A stretch of DNA of 28,073 bases from Borrelia coriaceae (lineage in GTDB: Bacteria; Spirochaetota; Spirochaetia; Borreliales; Borreliaceae). How positions within the stretch are numbered: the first letter of the stretch is position 1; each line of letters starts with the position of its first letter. The DNA lies in assembly GCF_023035295.1 (NCBI RefSeq), contig NZ_CP075088.1:1-28073 (forward strand), written 5' to 3'. Below are positions 1-8,900 of the stretch, piece after piece. Both the position numbers and the translations under genes were made by a program. The notes under the pieces were generated by a model that saw nothing but the letters and a program-made list of their open reading frames with translations, searched no databases and was not told the DNA's origin.

Positions 1-22
1 TAGTTTAATTGTTATTAGTACA
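1..22. repeat. Left hairpin-telomere sequence (inverted terminal repeat)
   Basis: Read inward, the first 22 bases match the reverse complement of the last 22 bases at 17 of 22 positions, and TTAGTACA lies at offset 15-22 at both ends. Borrelia linear replicons end in covalently closed hairpins resolved by ResT, and their telomeres carry a TTAGTATA-like box about 14 nt from the end (established knowledge). The matched offset at both ends suggests the sequence reaches, or nearly reaches, the hairpin tip. Confidence 0.8.
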
Positions 23-84
23 ATATATCCTGCCGCGGGCACACTATGATTGTTAAGCCCTAACCATTTTCACATATAAAACAC

Positions 85-113
85 TTGCCTTTCTTCCCTA
101 ATTAAAGTATCCT
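85..113 (+). promoter_or_regulatory. Promoter of the first secreted-protein gene
   Basis: TTGCCT (85-90) and TATCCT (108-113) are separated by 17 bp, as in a sigma-70 promoter. The second paralog has the same TATCCT box in the same AAAGTATCCT context, also with a 17-bp spacer, so the pair appears to have been duplicated with its gene. Here the -10 box ends only 7 nt before the ATG, which leaves almost no leader. Confidence 0.5.
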
Positions 114-120
114 ATCTATA

Positions 121-819
121 ATGCTAAAATTACTATTATTACTAACTGTTATCACTAATCTATCCCCCATATCTAAAAAAGAACATAACAAATACATTGA
201 AAAAGAAAGAAAATTAGTACGTGTCAAAGATTGGAAAACTAACTTTAATAACTTGACAAATCTCAGTCCATCCTTCACAAATGAAATCGAAAAAATCAAA
301 TCCTTATTCAATCTATCAGAAAAAGATTTCTCTATATCTTGTACCCCTGATGACATTATATGTCACCCACTATCAAGAAATCATATATTTAGAAGACACC
401 AAGACACAATGAAAGAATATTTCTCATTTTTAAATACTCTCAAACGCAAAAACCCTGACCAAGCTGCTTATCTAATATATGAAATATATACATTAGGCAC
501 AACCTTTGATCACACACGAGAAACTATATATGGTTTCAACTATGAAAAACCACAAAACGCAATCAAACAAAATCCTGAATACAAAAAAACTTTTGAATCA
601 CTCAAAAACATATATTACAAAGCACAACATGATCTCGATTTAGCTACCAATATACTTAAACAAAAGTATACAGATAATAATTTCGATACATTCATGCTTA
701 AATTCATCGAAATTCATAAACTTGCTACCCACGCATATTTTAATATTTACAACCTCCTATATAAATGCATACACAGTCAATCAACAGAAGAAAAAAACAA
801 ATATTGCAAATATAATTAA
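121..819 (+). CDS. Secreted helical protein, paralog 1 of a tandem pair
   Basis: This is a 232-residue protein that I do not recognise by name. The N-terminus (about residues 1-17) is a short hydrophobic export signal with no lipobox cysteine, so it is probably a periplasmic or surface protein rather than a lipoprotein. The rest is Lys/Asn-rich and predicted helical. It is clearly paralogous to the next gene: both share a VKDWKTNFNNL block near residue 35, a KNPDQAAY block mid-protein, and a NNF-FMLKF-HKL-TH-YFNI stretch near the C-terminus. The coding strand is very poor in G, like the rest of this arm. The ATG lies about 7 nt after the -10 box and has no Shine-Dalgarno sequence, unlike the paralog, so translation may be leaderless or weak. 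It may belong to a subtelomeric surface-protein family of relapsing-fever Borrelia; that is inference. Confidence 0.75.
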   Translation: MLKLLLLLTVITNLSPISKKEHNKYIEKERKLVRVKDWKTNFNNLTNLSPSFTNEIEKIKSLFNLSEKDFSISCTPDDIICHPLSRNHIFRRHQDTMKEYFSFLNTLKRKNPDQAAYLIYEIYTLGTTFDHTRETIYGFNYEKPQNAIKQNPEYKKTFESLKNIYYKAQHDLDLATNILKQKYTDNNFDTFMLKFIEIHKLATHAYFNIYNLLYKCIHSQSTEEKNKYCKYN

Positions 820-858
820 CACCTATTATTAGTATTATCCAAATCATTATACATAACC

Positions 859-887
859 TTGTTATTTTTGCATAAATAAAGTATCCT
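859..887 (+). promoter_or_regulatory. Promoter of the second secreted-protein gene
   Basis: TTGTTA (859-864) and TATCCT (882-887) are 17 bp apart. The -10 region, AAAGTATCCT, is identical to that of the upstream paralog. Here an AAAGG Shine-Dalgarno sequence follows (about 895-899) before the ATG at 905. Confidence 0.5.
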
Positions 888-904
888 TTTATTAAAGGTT
901 AACA

Positions 905-1660
905 ATGTTAAAAATTCTTTTATTATTAATTCCTTTATTTAATATCTTCGCTATATTTCATAACTTCTCTATATCTGAAGAAGAATATTACGATCACGAT
1001 AAGTACGGCTATTTCACAAGAAAATTAATACGTGTCAAAGACTGGAAAACCAATTTTAATAACTTGAAAAACCTTGGTCCATTTTTTATGAAAGACATCG
1101 AAAATATTAAATCTAAACCTGATAAAGAACTCTCACGTGGATTTGAAGGTGCTTTTTCTACAAGCCTACGCTGGCCAATGTCAAAAGACACAGATATCGT
1201 ACCTAAAGAACATAAACCTCTATTTGAAAAATCCTACAAATTCATCAAAGCTCTCAAACATAAAAATCCTGACCAAGCTGCTTATATCCTATATGAAATA
1301 GGTGACTTAAATGCAATGTTTACTAACACACATGAAGACATCAGAATATTCCGTTATCTTATAAAACATAAAAAACTCAAAGACAATTATCAATATGAAC
1401 ACGTTCATAAAAAACTCAAAGACATATATTACAAAATAAGACAAGAATATTTATCAACAATCAATATTCTTGAACACAATGATATAGACAATAATTTCAA
1501 CAAATTTATGCTTAAATTCCCAGAACTACACAAACTAGTTACACATCTATATTTTAACATAACAAAACTGGTAATACATGCAAGAAATCATAAAACAATC
1601 AATCATAAATACTTAGACAACATCTATAACATAGACATACACACACTAAATACTACATAA
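905..1660 (+). CDS. Secreted helical protein, paralog 2 of a tandem pair
   Basis: This is a 251-residue protein of unknown function, paralogous to the preceding gene. A hydrophobic signal covers about residues 1-20 with no cysteine for lipidation. The first mature stretch is acidic and aromatic (EEEYYDHDKYGY). Shared blocks with paralog 1 are VKDWKTNFNNL near residue 45, KNPDQAAY near 120, and the helical C-terminus with FMLKF and HKL-TH-YFNI. The middle has diverged and contains a KKLKD motif twice. It has its own promoter and an AAAGG ribosome binding site, so it looks fully expressible. It lies tail-to-tail with bdr. Location beside a telomere and duplication suggest a variable host-interaction protein, but nothing in the sequence proves it. 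Confidence 0.75.
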   Translation: MLKILLLLIPLFNIFAIFHNFSISEEEYYDHDKYGYFTRKLIRVKDWKTNFNNLKNLGPFFMKDIENIKSKPDKELSRGFEGAFSTSLRWPMSKDTDIVPKEHKPLFEKSYKFIKALKHKNPDQAAYILYEIGDLNAMFTNTHEDIRIFRYLIKHKKLKDNYQYEHVHKKLKDIYYKIRQEYLSTINILEHNDIDNNFNKFMLKFPELHKLVTHLYFNITKLVIHARNHKTINHKYLDNIYNIDIHTLNTT

Positions 1661-1755
1661 CTCACTACAAAATACATTTCTTATATTTTTAAATTTCAAC
1701 TATAATAAATTATTATGAAATATATAAATTAAACTAAATAAAACAATCATCCCTT

Positions 1756-2331
1756 CTACTTAAATATTAACGTTAATAATATTCCTAGACATATAGTAAT
1801 AATTGTTCCAAACATCCAATTGTGTAACCTTAATGTACTTTTAAACTCCATTTTATTAATTTCTATGTCTTTTCTTACATTATCTATTTTATTATCAAGA
1901 TCTTTAATATCTGATTTTAATTCACTCCTTACATTCTCTATTTTTACATTTAAATTACTCTCTACACTATCTATCTTATTATCTAGGTCTTTAATATCTG
2001 ATTTTAATTCACTCCTTACATTCTCTATTTTTACATTTAAATTACTCTCTACACTATCTATCTTATTATCTAGGTCTTTAATATCTGATTTTAATTCACT
2101 CCTTACATTCTCTATCTTATTATCTAAATCCTTTATATCTGACTTTAAGTTAGCCTCTACTTTTTCTAGCTTAAGATTAAAAGTATTTTCTAAATACTCA
2201 ATATCCTTATACGTTAACTCATTCCTATAGTACCTATAAGATAAATCAATAGCAATATCTCTATCAATTCCTGCTTTAGTAAGCTCTGCTACTACCATTT
2301 GTTGCGTAACTATTGGTTGGGCTAGTCCCAT
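1756..2331 (-). CDS. bdr: Bdr repeat membrane protein (left copy)
   Basis: The Bdr family consists of Borrelia inner-membrane proteins with a conserved N-terminus, a polymorphic repeat core and a C-terminal membrane anchor; their function is unknown. Here residues 1-50 carry the conserved region (AELTKAGIDRDIAIDLSYRY, ELTYKDIE). The core holds KSDIKDLDNKI and VESNLNVKIENVRSEL units, including two DNA-identical 87-bp copies (1927-2013 and 2014-2100, 29 residues each). A hydrophobic anchor (WMFGTIITICLGILLTLIF) ends the chain. The repeat core is coiled-coil forming. Start is the ATG at 2331 with GGAG just upstream. A perfect 15-bp inverted repeat (2346-2360) sits in the promoter region. A second Bdr with a different repeat unit lies near the other telomere. 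Confidence 0.95.
   Translation of the reverse strand: MGLAQPIVTQQMVVAELTKAGIDRDIAIDLSYRYYRNELTYKDIEYLENTFNLKLEKVEANLKSDIKDLDNKIENVRSELKSDIKDLDNKIDSVESNLNVKIENVRSELKSDIKDLDNKIDSVESNLNVKIENVRSELKSDIKDLDNKIDNVRKDIEINKMEFKSTLRLHNWMFGTIITICLGILLTLIFK
1927..2100. repeat. Two identical 87-bp direct repeats inside bdr
   Basis: Units 1927-2013 and 2014-2100 are identical base for base and encode 29 residues each. Flanking parts of bdr carry partial, diverged copies. Exact identity suggests recent duplication or ongoing homogenisation. Confidence 0.9.
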
Positions 2332-2345
2332 AAATTTCTCCTTAC

Positions 2346-2360
2346 TATACTATTAGTATA
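2346..2360. promoter_or_regulatory. Inverted repeat in the left bdr promoter (operator candidate)
   Basis: TATACTA and TAGTATA flank one T, giving a perfect 15-bp inverted repeat 14 nt before the bdr start codon. It overlaps the probable -10 region (TATACT on the minus strand). It could bind a dimeric repressor. One half contains TTAGTATA, the same string as the common Borrelia telomere box, which may be chance. Confidence 0.35.
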
Positions 2361-2456
2361 CTTTATTTAAAAAATAAGTGAAATAAAAAATAAGAGAATA
2401 TAACAAAACCATATATTATAAAATCCATTATCCTTAAATATACTTTAGATAAATAC

Positions 2457-3027
2457 CTAACTTACCAATGACAAACTTGATAAGTCACTATCATCACTAA
2501 ATTCTTGTAAATTAAAAATTATCAAGTCAATCTGTTCTTGAATATCAAACGTATAATTAATTACCCTAATCACATTTTCAAGGTGTTCAATTTCATCATT
2601 ACTTAATTCTCTTTCCCTTTCTAAATCTAAGATAATTTTTAAGCACCCTATAAGTACCAATACTAAATTCATATACCTTAAAAGGAACATTTATAAATTT
2701 ACAATTATCACTATAAATAAGTTCTTTTTTGTCTTTCAAGTATTCAACTTTTTCTACAATACGTTTTTCATTGACTTTTGATATATGAACACCAACACTC
2801 TTATCTAAATCAATTAAATTTCTAAATAATTGTGCATTAATTAGATTCATTCCTAATTTACTAAGTTTTTCAAATAGTTTCACTGAATCTACAAAAATGA
2901 TTTTTGCAAAGTCAGTTCTTAAAAACTCATTAAATTTTGTTCTATAGATATTTGAACTTAATATTACACAAATATATCCCAATATCTCTTGTGGGTTTAA
3001 AGCTAAATATTTTTTGAACGCTTTCAC
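2457..3027 (-). pseudogene. Frameshifted conserved hypothetical gene
   Basis: Two overlapping minus-strand frames look like one broken gene. The first starts at GTG 3027, five bases after the lipoprotein stop, and runs 142 codons to 2599. The second frame runs to 2457. Removing one A from the A5 run at 2636-2640 (minus-strand CTTAAAAATTATC) joins them smoothly into a protein of about 189 residues, so that ...TYRVLK continues as IILDLERERELSNDEIEHLEN. The N-terminal half is hydrophobic and helical; the C-terminal half is acidic and ends in a Ser/Asp-rich tail. I do not recognise the family. The shift may be a real mutation, a sequencing error in a homopolymer, or slippage. An independent 77-codon gene from the ATG at 2690 is possible, but that start has no clear ribosome site. 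Confidence 0.6.
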
Positions 3028-3032
3028 TCAAT

Positions 3033-4145
3033 TTAATCTCTATTTAATATTCTTTCCATCAAATTTCTAATCTCGAAAGCCTCATATGAAACAGCTCTAG
3101 CCCCCTCCTTAATACTTTTACTATTAATCAGCGCATTAAATGTATCGTAAAAAATTTCTGGAGAATGATCTTTCTTTCCAATTGCACAATCTATAACCTC
3201 ATAAATCCTAACATACATCTTTTCTAACATATTCATATATTTCTCCACTGCATGATTAAGTACTATAAGCTCTTCTTTAGTAGCTTTAATACTAAAATTT
3301 TTATAATGCACAGGGTCGCTCATTTTAAACCATAACAAACGTAAAGTAGAAGCAGCCATCGGACCTATCATATTTAATAAACTCAAGATAACTTCTTTAT
3401 ATTTTCTTTGCTCAGTCTCATATTTTCTCTCAATAATTTCATTAGCAACACCTGTAATACGAGGGCGGGAAAATAACATTTTATGTATCCCAAATGCTAA
3501 CGCATAGATAAAATTGCTATCATGCCCAAAAGCAGCATAAATGGCGTCTGCACGGAAATTATAATTCAACAATTTCCTATTGTTAAATATATCATCAAAG
3601 ATTAAAGATGGATAACCCTCACCCATACTATTATAGGGTCTTGAACTCTTAAAGCTAGGCTTTAAAATATAAAATATATATCTTATTCCATCAAATTGCT
3701 TTAAAGCCTCCTCTTTTGTCTTTACATGTCTTGGTACCCCTTCTATAAAATCTAAATGTAACTTTTCCTTATGCACTGCATCAAAATTTATTGGAAGGCT
3801 AGCCTCTTTTAAACATGAAGAAAGTAAAGCTTCACGATTTCGTTGTTCTTCTTCAAGATTTTGTTCTTCTTCAAGATTTTGTTCTTCTTCAGGAATTAGT
3901 AGCCCTTGGTCCTGTTCCTCTTTAACTTCTCTTTTTTGATCATATGGCTTTACTTCAAGGATTCCTCCAAAACTGGACAGAAGTGGAGATGGCTCACTTA
4001 CACCAATTGGTTTTACTGGTTTAAATTCTGTCTTTTTTGGGATTATTTTCTTCAATTCAGTTCCTTGTGTTTCTACACGTTGATCACAACTTATTACGAT
4101 CAACGCTACCAGTAATAACAAACTACTATTTATTTCCTTAGGCAT
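3033..4145 (-). CDS. Lipoprotein with acidic EEEQNL repeats
   Basis: This is a 370-residue probable lipoprotein. Residues 1-20 form a type II signal peptide ending in VISC, with Cys20 as the lipidation site. Residues 21-90 are Pro/Lys/Glu-rich and likely unstructured, followed by a short tandem repeat of EEEQNL-like units (near residues 86-102; 18-bp DNA repeats around 3845-3895). Residues 115-370 are a helical domain with aromatic motifs (DGIRYIFYILKPSF, YAAFGHDSNFIYALAFGIHKM, ASTLRLLWFKMSD). The ATG at 4145 follows AAGGAG with good spacing. The frameshifted gene follows after five bases, so the two are probably cotranscribed. The spirochaetal lipobox implies membrane anchoring, perhaps at the surface. 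I do not recognise the family; a role in host interaction is inference from lipidation and location. Confidence 0.8.
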   Translation of the reverse strand: MPKEINSSLLLLVALIVISCDQRVETQGTELKKIIPKKTEFKPVKPIGVSEPSPLLSSFGGILEVKPYDQKREVKEEQDQGLLIPEEEQNLEEEQNLEEEQRNREALLSSCLKEASLPINFDAVHKEKLHLDFIEGVPRHVKTKEEALKQFDGIRYIFYILKPSFKSSRPYNSMGEGYPSLIFDDIFNNRKLLNYNFRADAIYAAFGHDSNFIYALAFGIHKMLFSRPRITGVANEIIERKYETEQRKYKEVILSLLNMIGPMAASTLRLLWFKMSDPVHYKNFSIKATKEELIVLNHAVEKYMNMLEKMYVRIYEVIDCAIGKKDHSPEIFYDTFNALINSKSIKEGARAVSYEAFEIRNLMERILNRD

Positions 4146-4270
4146 AAATATTCTCCTTCTTTTTTAAGATCAAATATTAGTTACTCTAAAACAAAAGAAT
4201 ACTATTATTTAGCTTAAATCATCAAATTTATTGAATAAATAATACAATATTAATAACACAACAAATCACA

Positions 4271-5530
4271 TTACAATTTTCCAATTGCAGCATCATTATT
4301 AAGTACAAGTCTTTTTTTATTCTTTATAATAAAACCTCTATCCATTAAATCTGATAAATATTTTTTTATTTGATAAGCGGATACATTTGTCTCTTTATTA
4401 ATTTTCCTTAAAGGCTTTATTGTACGCTTATCATCTTCTAAATTAGATACAATAAATTCAAGTGACTCATCAACCCTTTTAGATGCTCTCTTTTTCCTTT
4501 CTAAACTTGAAATTTGATGATTTTTAACCTTTTTATTCACACCAACCCCACTTCTTGTAGGTAATCTTGTAGGTAATGGAACTAAGTGCAATAACTTTTG
4601 TTCATAAAATTTATGATACGCATTTTGTATTATGCAAAATACCATTGCTAAAAATATATCTAGACAAACAGACAATAATAATAATAAATAAACAAAAACT
4701 ATATTAAGATAATCATCTCTAGCAATAACAGCAGATGTTCCATTTAAAACATTAGCTGCCTTAAACTTATTATTATTTACAGCAGCCCTTTCAATTAAAC
4801 TGCTAAACTTAAACCTCAAATCCTGCAAAGACTCTAAATACTCATTCCTTTGATTAAATAACTCCTTATTCTCCCTACTTGCATTCTCAATCTCTCTCAT
4901 GTAATCTTGCTTCATGGTTCTATAAGTGTAGTCCAAGCTTAAATGCTTATTTTTAGCAAACTCTATACGATCATTGTTATTTTTAACCTTAATATCAATA
5001 CTAGCTATTTCACCTTCAATTATCTTCTCTTTATCAAAGAGTAGCTTACGCATACCTTCCTCTTTTGCTATCTGACTCTTTTGAGTACTCAAAACAGTGT
5101 CCTTAATAGTATCTTCAAACATCAAGCTAAAGAAACTCTCAAAGCTCATCCATGAACTTACAGATTGCGTTATAAGTCCTATCACTAATAATACAAATAT
5201 CGCAATTTTCTCTAAGCATGCAAATACTGAAATCCTAACACTACCTTCAGTAACACGCTTCCTTAATAAATAAAGAAAATACAATAATATTGAAGATGGT
5301 ACTATTATAACGACTATTGTAAAAGGCAATGTGAAATACAGCTTAGAACTACTACCAACAGTATAACTTGCAATCCCTCTATGTGAATGCAACACATTAA
5401 AGAAAAATAAAAACAAAGCAAATAATATTAACCAAATATTACGAATCAAAAATTCAAAATTAAGTCTTAAAGAGACTACAATACTAAACTCAATATTATG
5501 ACCTTTTGTTGGCTTACCTTTACTTATCAT
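4271..5530 (-). CDS. Four-pass membrane protein with C-terminal winged-helix domain
   Basis: This is a 419-residue protein that I do not recognise. Predicted membrane segments lie near residues 31-48, 66-89, 105-125 and 275-302. Between the third and fourth is a long charged coiled coil (about 145-265). A basic linker (about 315-350) leads to a C-terminal segment (about 353-412) with a winged-helix pattern: TIKPLRKINKETNVSAYQIK, then KYLSDLMDRGFIIKNKKR, as in wHTH domains whose recognition helix precedes a beta hairpin. That combination suggests a membrane-tethered DNA-binding protein, for example for plasmid positioning, transcription control or DNA transfer; this is inference. Start is the ATG at 5530 preceded by AAAAGG. 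Ten tandem 19-bp repeats lie upstream of the gene, between it and the late-operon terminator. Confidence 0.8.
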   Translation of the reverse strand: MISKGKPTKGHNIEFSIVVSLRLNFEFLIRNIWLILFALFLFFFNVLHSHRGIASYTVGSSSKLYFTLPFTIVVIIVPSSILLYFLYLLRKRVTEGSVRISVFACLEKIAIFVLLVIGLITQSVSSWMSFESFFSLMFEDTIKDTVLSTQKSQIAKEEGMRKLLFDKEKIIEGEIASIDIKVKNNNDRIEFAKNKHLSLDYTYRTMKQDYMREIENASRENKELFNQRNEYLESLQDLRFKFSSLIERAAVNNNKFKAANVLNGTSAVIARDDYLNIVFVYLLLLLSVCLDIFLAMVFCIIQNAYHKFYEQKLLHLVPLPTRLPTRSGVGVNKKVKNHQISSLERKKRASKRVDESLEFIVSNLEDDKRTIKPLRKINKETNVSAYQIKKYLSDLMDRGFIIKNKKRLVLNNDAAIGKL

Positions 5531-5607
5531 GTATATAACCTTTTTACTTATAATACTAGTATCTATAATACTATAAAATTAACAAATCATATATATCTTC
5601 TATTCAA

Positions 5608-5799
5608 CTTTGAGTTGATACAATTATTTTGAGTCGATACAATTATTTTGAGTCGATATAATTATTTTGAGTCGATATAATTATTTTGAGTCGATATAAT
5701 TATTTTGAGTCGATATAATTATTTTGAGTCGATATAATTATTTTGAGTCGATATAATTATTTTGAGTCGATATAATTATTTTGAGTCGATATAATTATA
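5608..5799. repeat. Ten tandem 19-bp repeats (iteron-like array)
   Basis: GAGT recurs at 5612, 5631, 5650, 5669, 5688, 5707, 5726, 5745, 5764 and 5783, exactly 19 bp apart. Eight units read GAGTCGATATAATTATTTT (the last diverges at its end); the first two differ at one or two bases. Each unit contains the 8-bp palindrome ATAATTAT. There are no unique spacers, so this is not a CRISPR array. It lies about 80 bp upstream of the membrane-wHTH gene and downstream of the late operon. It could be a multi-site binding platform, an origin iteron set, or a neutral satellite. Confidence 0.95.
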
Positions 5800-5800
5800 A

Positions 5801-5846
5801 CATAAGAAAAGAATAAGGCCAGTAACAGAAGTTACTAGCCTTATTC
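5801..5846 (-). terminator. Intrinsic terminator of the late operon
   Basis: GAATAAGGCCAGTAAC (5811-5826) pairs with GTTACTAGCCTTATTC (5831-5846) around an AGAA loop: 16 bp with one mismatch or G-U pair. On the minus strand the hairpin is followed by TTTTCTTATG. It lies just over 100 bp after the tape-measure stop, where a terminator for the long late transcript is expected. Confidence 0.75.
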
Positions 5847-5854
5847 AGGGTGTA

Positions 5855-5887
5855 ACACAGTAAGGATAATAAATTATCTTACTGTGT
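5855..5887 (-). terminator. Second hairpin after the late operon
   Basis: ACACAGTAAGGATAAT (5855-5870) pairs with ATTATCTTACTGTGT (5873-5887) with one bulged G and a two-base gap at the tip. On the minus strand it comes before the stronger T-tailed hairpin, so the two form a tandem terminator or a protective 3' structure. On the + strand it is followed at some distance by a T-rich run, so it may also act in that direction. Confidence 0.55.
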
Positions 5888-5954
5888 ACAAGTAATATTA
5901 TTTAATTTTTTTAAAAAAAAGTCAATAGATTTCTTCAATTGTTGCCGCATTTTT

Positions 5955-8900
5955 CTATTCTGACATCCTAAAACCTATTGAATGCTCCCTAGCTTTAAGC
6001 ATACGCACAAGCTTATCAGCATCCAAAACATCACCATTAAAATTATAATTATTAATAATTACTGGGCTCTTTCTCTCGCTTTGCTGTATTTTATTAATTT
6101 CTTCTGCAATGATTCTTGCTTCAATATTTCTCAAATTTTCATCAATCGGGGCTGGAGTTACTCTTATAAGCTCACTCTGTCCCATCTCACTAGTCATAAG
6201 TCTTAAGCCAGGCATATAAGTTGGCCTTGTAGTCTTAAAAATAGCGCCTTTACGAGCAAGCTTTATCTCCTCAACCGAGCCTGCTGACTTGACTCTTGCT
6301 ATTCTTCTTAATATTTCTTCTAATATTTTTTGAGCATCCTCTATATCAGCAGATCTACCAAAATGCCACCACCTTGCCTTTACTTTTTCAACTTCCGCTG
6401 CTGCTTTAATGCGCTCTGCTTCTAATTTTTCAAGCTTACGTGCACGCTCTACTTCAATCTTTTTAGAAGTCTCAGCCTTAGTTAGTGCTCCACTCTCTTG
6501 TTGCCTTTTAGATTTATACTCACTCTCTACTTGCGCAATTCGTCTTTGAAATTCCTCTCCAGATATCTGTCCCTTACTTTGTGCTTGCTTTAAGAATTCA
6601 ATCTCTCTACTATACTGATCATCAAGCTCATTTAATTTATCTCTTCGCATTTCAATCTCACGATCAAATACTTTCTCAATACGAAGAAGTTCAACCTCAC
6701 TTTGCTTAACTAATTCATCTAAATCCTTATCACGCTTAGCTTCAATCTTTTTAACTAAACCATCTACAATACCTTGAAAAATTCCTTCAATAAAGTTCAT
6801 ATAAGCTACTATATGCTTTCCAACATAAGGGATTGATGATATTAAGCTTTTACTTAACTCATAAAATCCTCTGATTAAACTATCTAATCCTCTCATCACA
6901 GCATCATAAAACTTGTCCAACACAAAGGTCTTTCCTAAATCCCTTCCTAAATCTTGAGTAAAAACTTGCTCTGTCATATCTGCAATCTTATCAGATAGTT
7001 GAGCCCAACTATGACCTACATTTTCGATTGCATTTTCAACATTATTCATAAGTCTAAGTAAAGCATTTTGGTTTGCTTCACTAAGTTTATCAAACTCCCT
7101 CTTATGTGACTCTACAAAATCATCATAAAGTTTCCTAATCTTTGATTGCATATCAGCAGTAGCTTTCTCTCGCTCTTTTAAAGGGCGCATCATTACCTCA
7201 AATTCCATTGACATAACCTTTTTTTGTAAAGCCTTGTGTGCATCTACAAATGCCCTATCAGTTGCAGTTTTGCCAAATTCATTAACTCCCTTTTGCAATG
7301 CTGTCAATAAATTTTTATTTGAATCATTAAGAGTATCAAAACTTTTTAAATACTTAGAAACAAATTCTTCCTTTTTCTTATTAATATCATTAGCAAGCGT
7401 CTTCATTGCCTTTTCTTGTTCTTCATATGGAAGCACCAAAATGGCTCTACTAAGTTTTGCTATTTCATTTTGCAAATCCTTATGTGCATTTACAAAACTA
7501 AAATTAGACTTGGCAAAAGTATTAACCTCCTTCTCAACATTAGCAAGTGTTTTTTGATTCTCAGCAGTTAAAGAGTTAAAACTCTTACCATACCTCTTAA
7601 TAAACTCCTTATTTTTAGCATTAATTGTAGCTTGTAAATCACGAGTAGCCTTCTCTTGTTCCTTTAAAGGTTTAAGAGCTACTTCTCTTTGACGAATAAA
7701 AATTTGTTCTTGTAAAGCCTTATAGTCTTTAATAAGATTTTCATTTAATGACTTTACTCGGTCAGGAGCATCCTTTTTGCCACCCTCATCACTAGAAAGA
7801 GAAGTATTAGTCTTTTGCTCTGAATCCTTACTAACACCCCAAAACCCCTTCATCTTATCCCAAAGATTAGTTACCCAATTTGTAAGCTTTTTAAACATCT
7901 CGATAATTGGATCAAGTGCAATCTTAAACCCACTAACAAATTTGATAGTAACATAAGATACAAGACTTTTAAGCTTACCTAAAAGATCCATTACTGATTC
8001 ACTAATATTGCTTAGAGGAGTTAGAATACTTGAATGTATCCACTCTTTTGCTTTTCTAAAACCCGTCATCATGGTATTAAACAATAATTTAAATCCTAAA
8101 GTCAAAGTTCCAATAACATAAGATACAAGTTCTTTTATCTTATTAAACCCAATCATGAGGGTATTAAACCACAGTTTAAATCCTGAAACTACCGTTCCAC
8201 CCATATACTTATAAAACTCTACATACTTATTAAATAAAAAAATTGTTGCAGAAGCCACTTTGGTTATTGGAACTACAATTCCTAAAAGTAAAGCTTGTTT
8301 TAACTTTTCAAAACCTATCATCATAGGTTCAAGGGCCTTCCCAAGCTCTAAAAACAGCTTCTGACTCATTTTAGATGTTTGAAGTTGCGCTTCTGCTAGG
8401 GTTTTAGCACCACGAGCAGTATTGCCATAAAACTTACCACCCTCACTTGTAGCCTTTTTAAGAGCATTGCTTAATTCATTAAATCCTAGCTTACCATCAC
8501 TTGCCATCTTAAATAAAGAACTACCAGCATCTTCAGCCTCTTTTGCTAAAATATCAGTAATATCAACACCAACATTACGAAGTTCAGAAAGGTCCTCTAA
8601 TGCAATATTATTCCCAGCTTCAACTTTAGAATAAACTTCTGCTAACTTCTCAAGCCCAGCACTACTACCCCCTGCTGCTTCCCCAAACATGCGCATTCGC
8701 TCACTAACCTCAGAAGCCGCTGCGCCATAAGAGAGCATAGTCTTAGCAGCATTACTTATAGCCTCACCAGTAAATAATGTCTCTTCACCAAAAGCTCTAA
8801 TATCATCTGCTAAAACTTTCCCAACTTCAGTATCACCTAACATATCAGAAAATACACTGACCTCTTCATTAAATGAAGCTAGTGAGTCTAAAGCCCCAGT

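Noticed and set aside
102..1191. Two similar antisense frames (102-356 and 1009-1191, minus)
   Set aside because: They resemble each other only because the sense genes are paralogous; they lack ribosome sites and coding character.
1820..2230. Open frame on the + strand across the left bdr
   Set aside because: It is the antisense of the repeat core; the regular repeats keep the reverse frame open. The protein is low-complexity Leu/Ser.
5608..5799. CRISPR array
   Set aside because: Units are contiguous 19-bp repeats with no unique spacers and no cas genes nearby.
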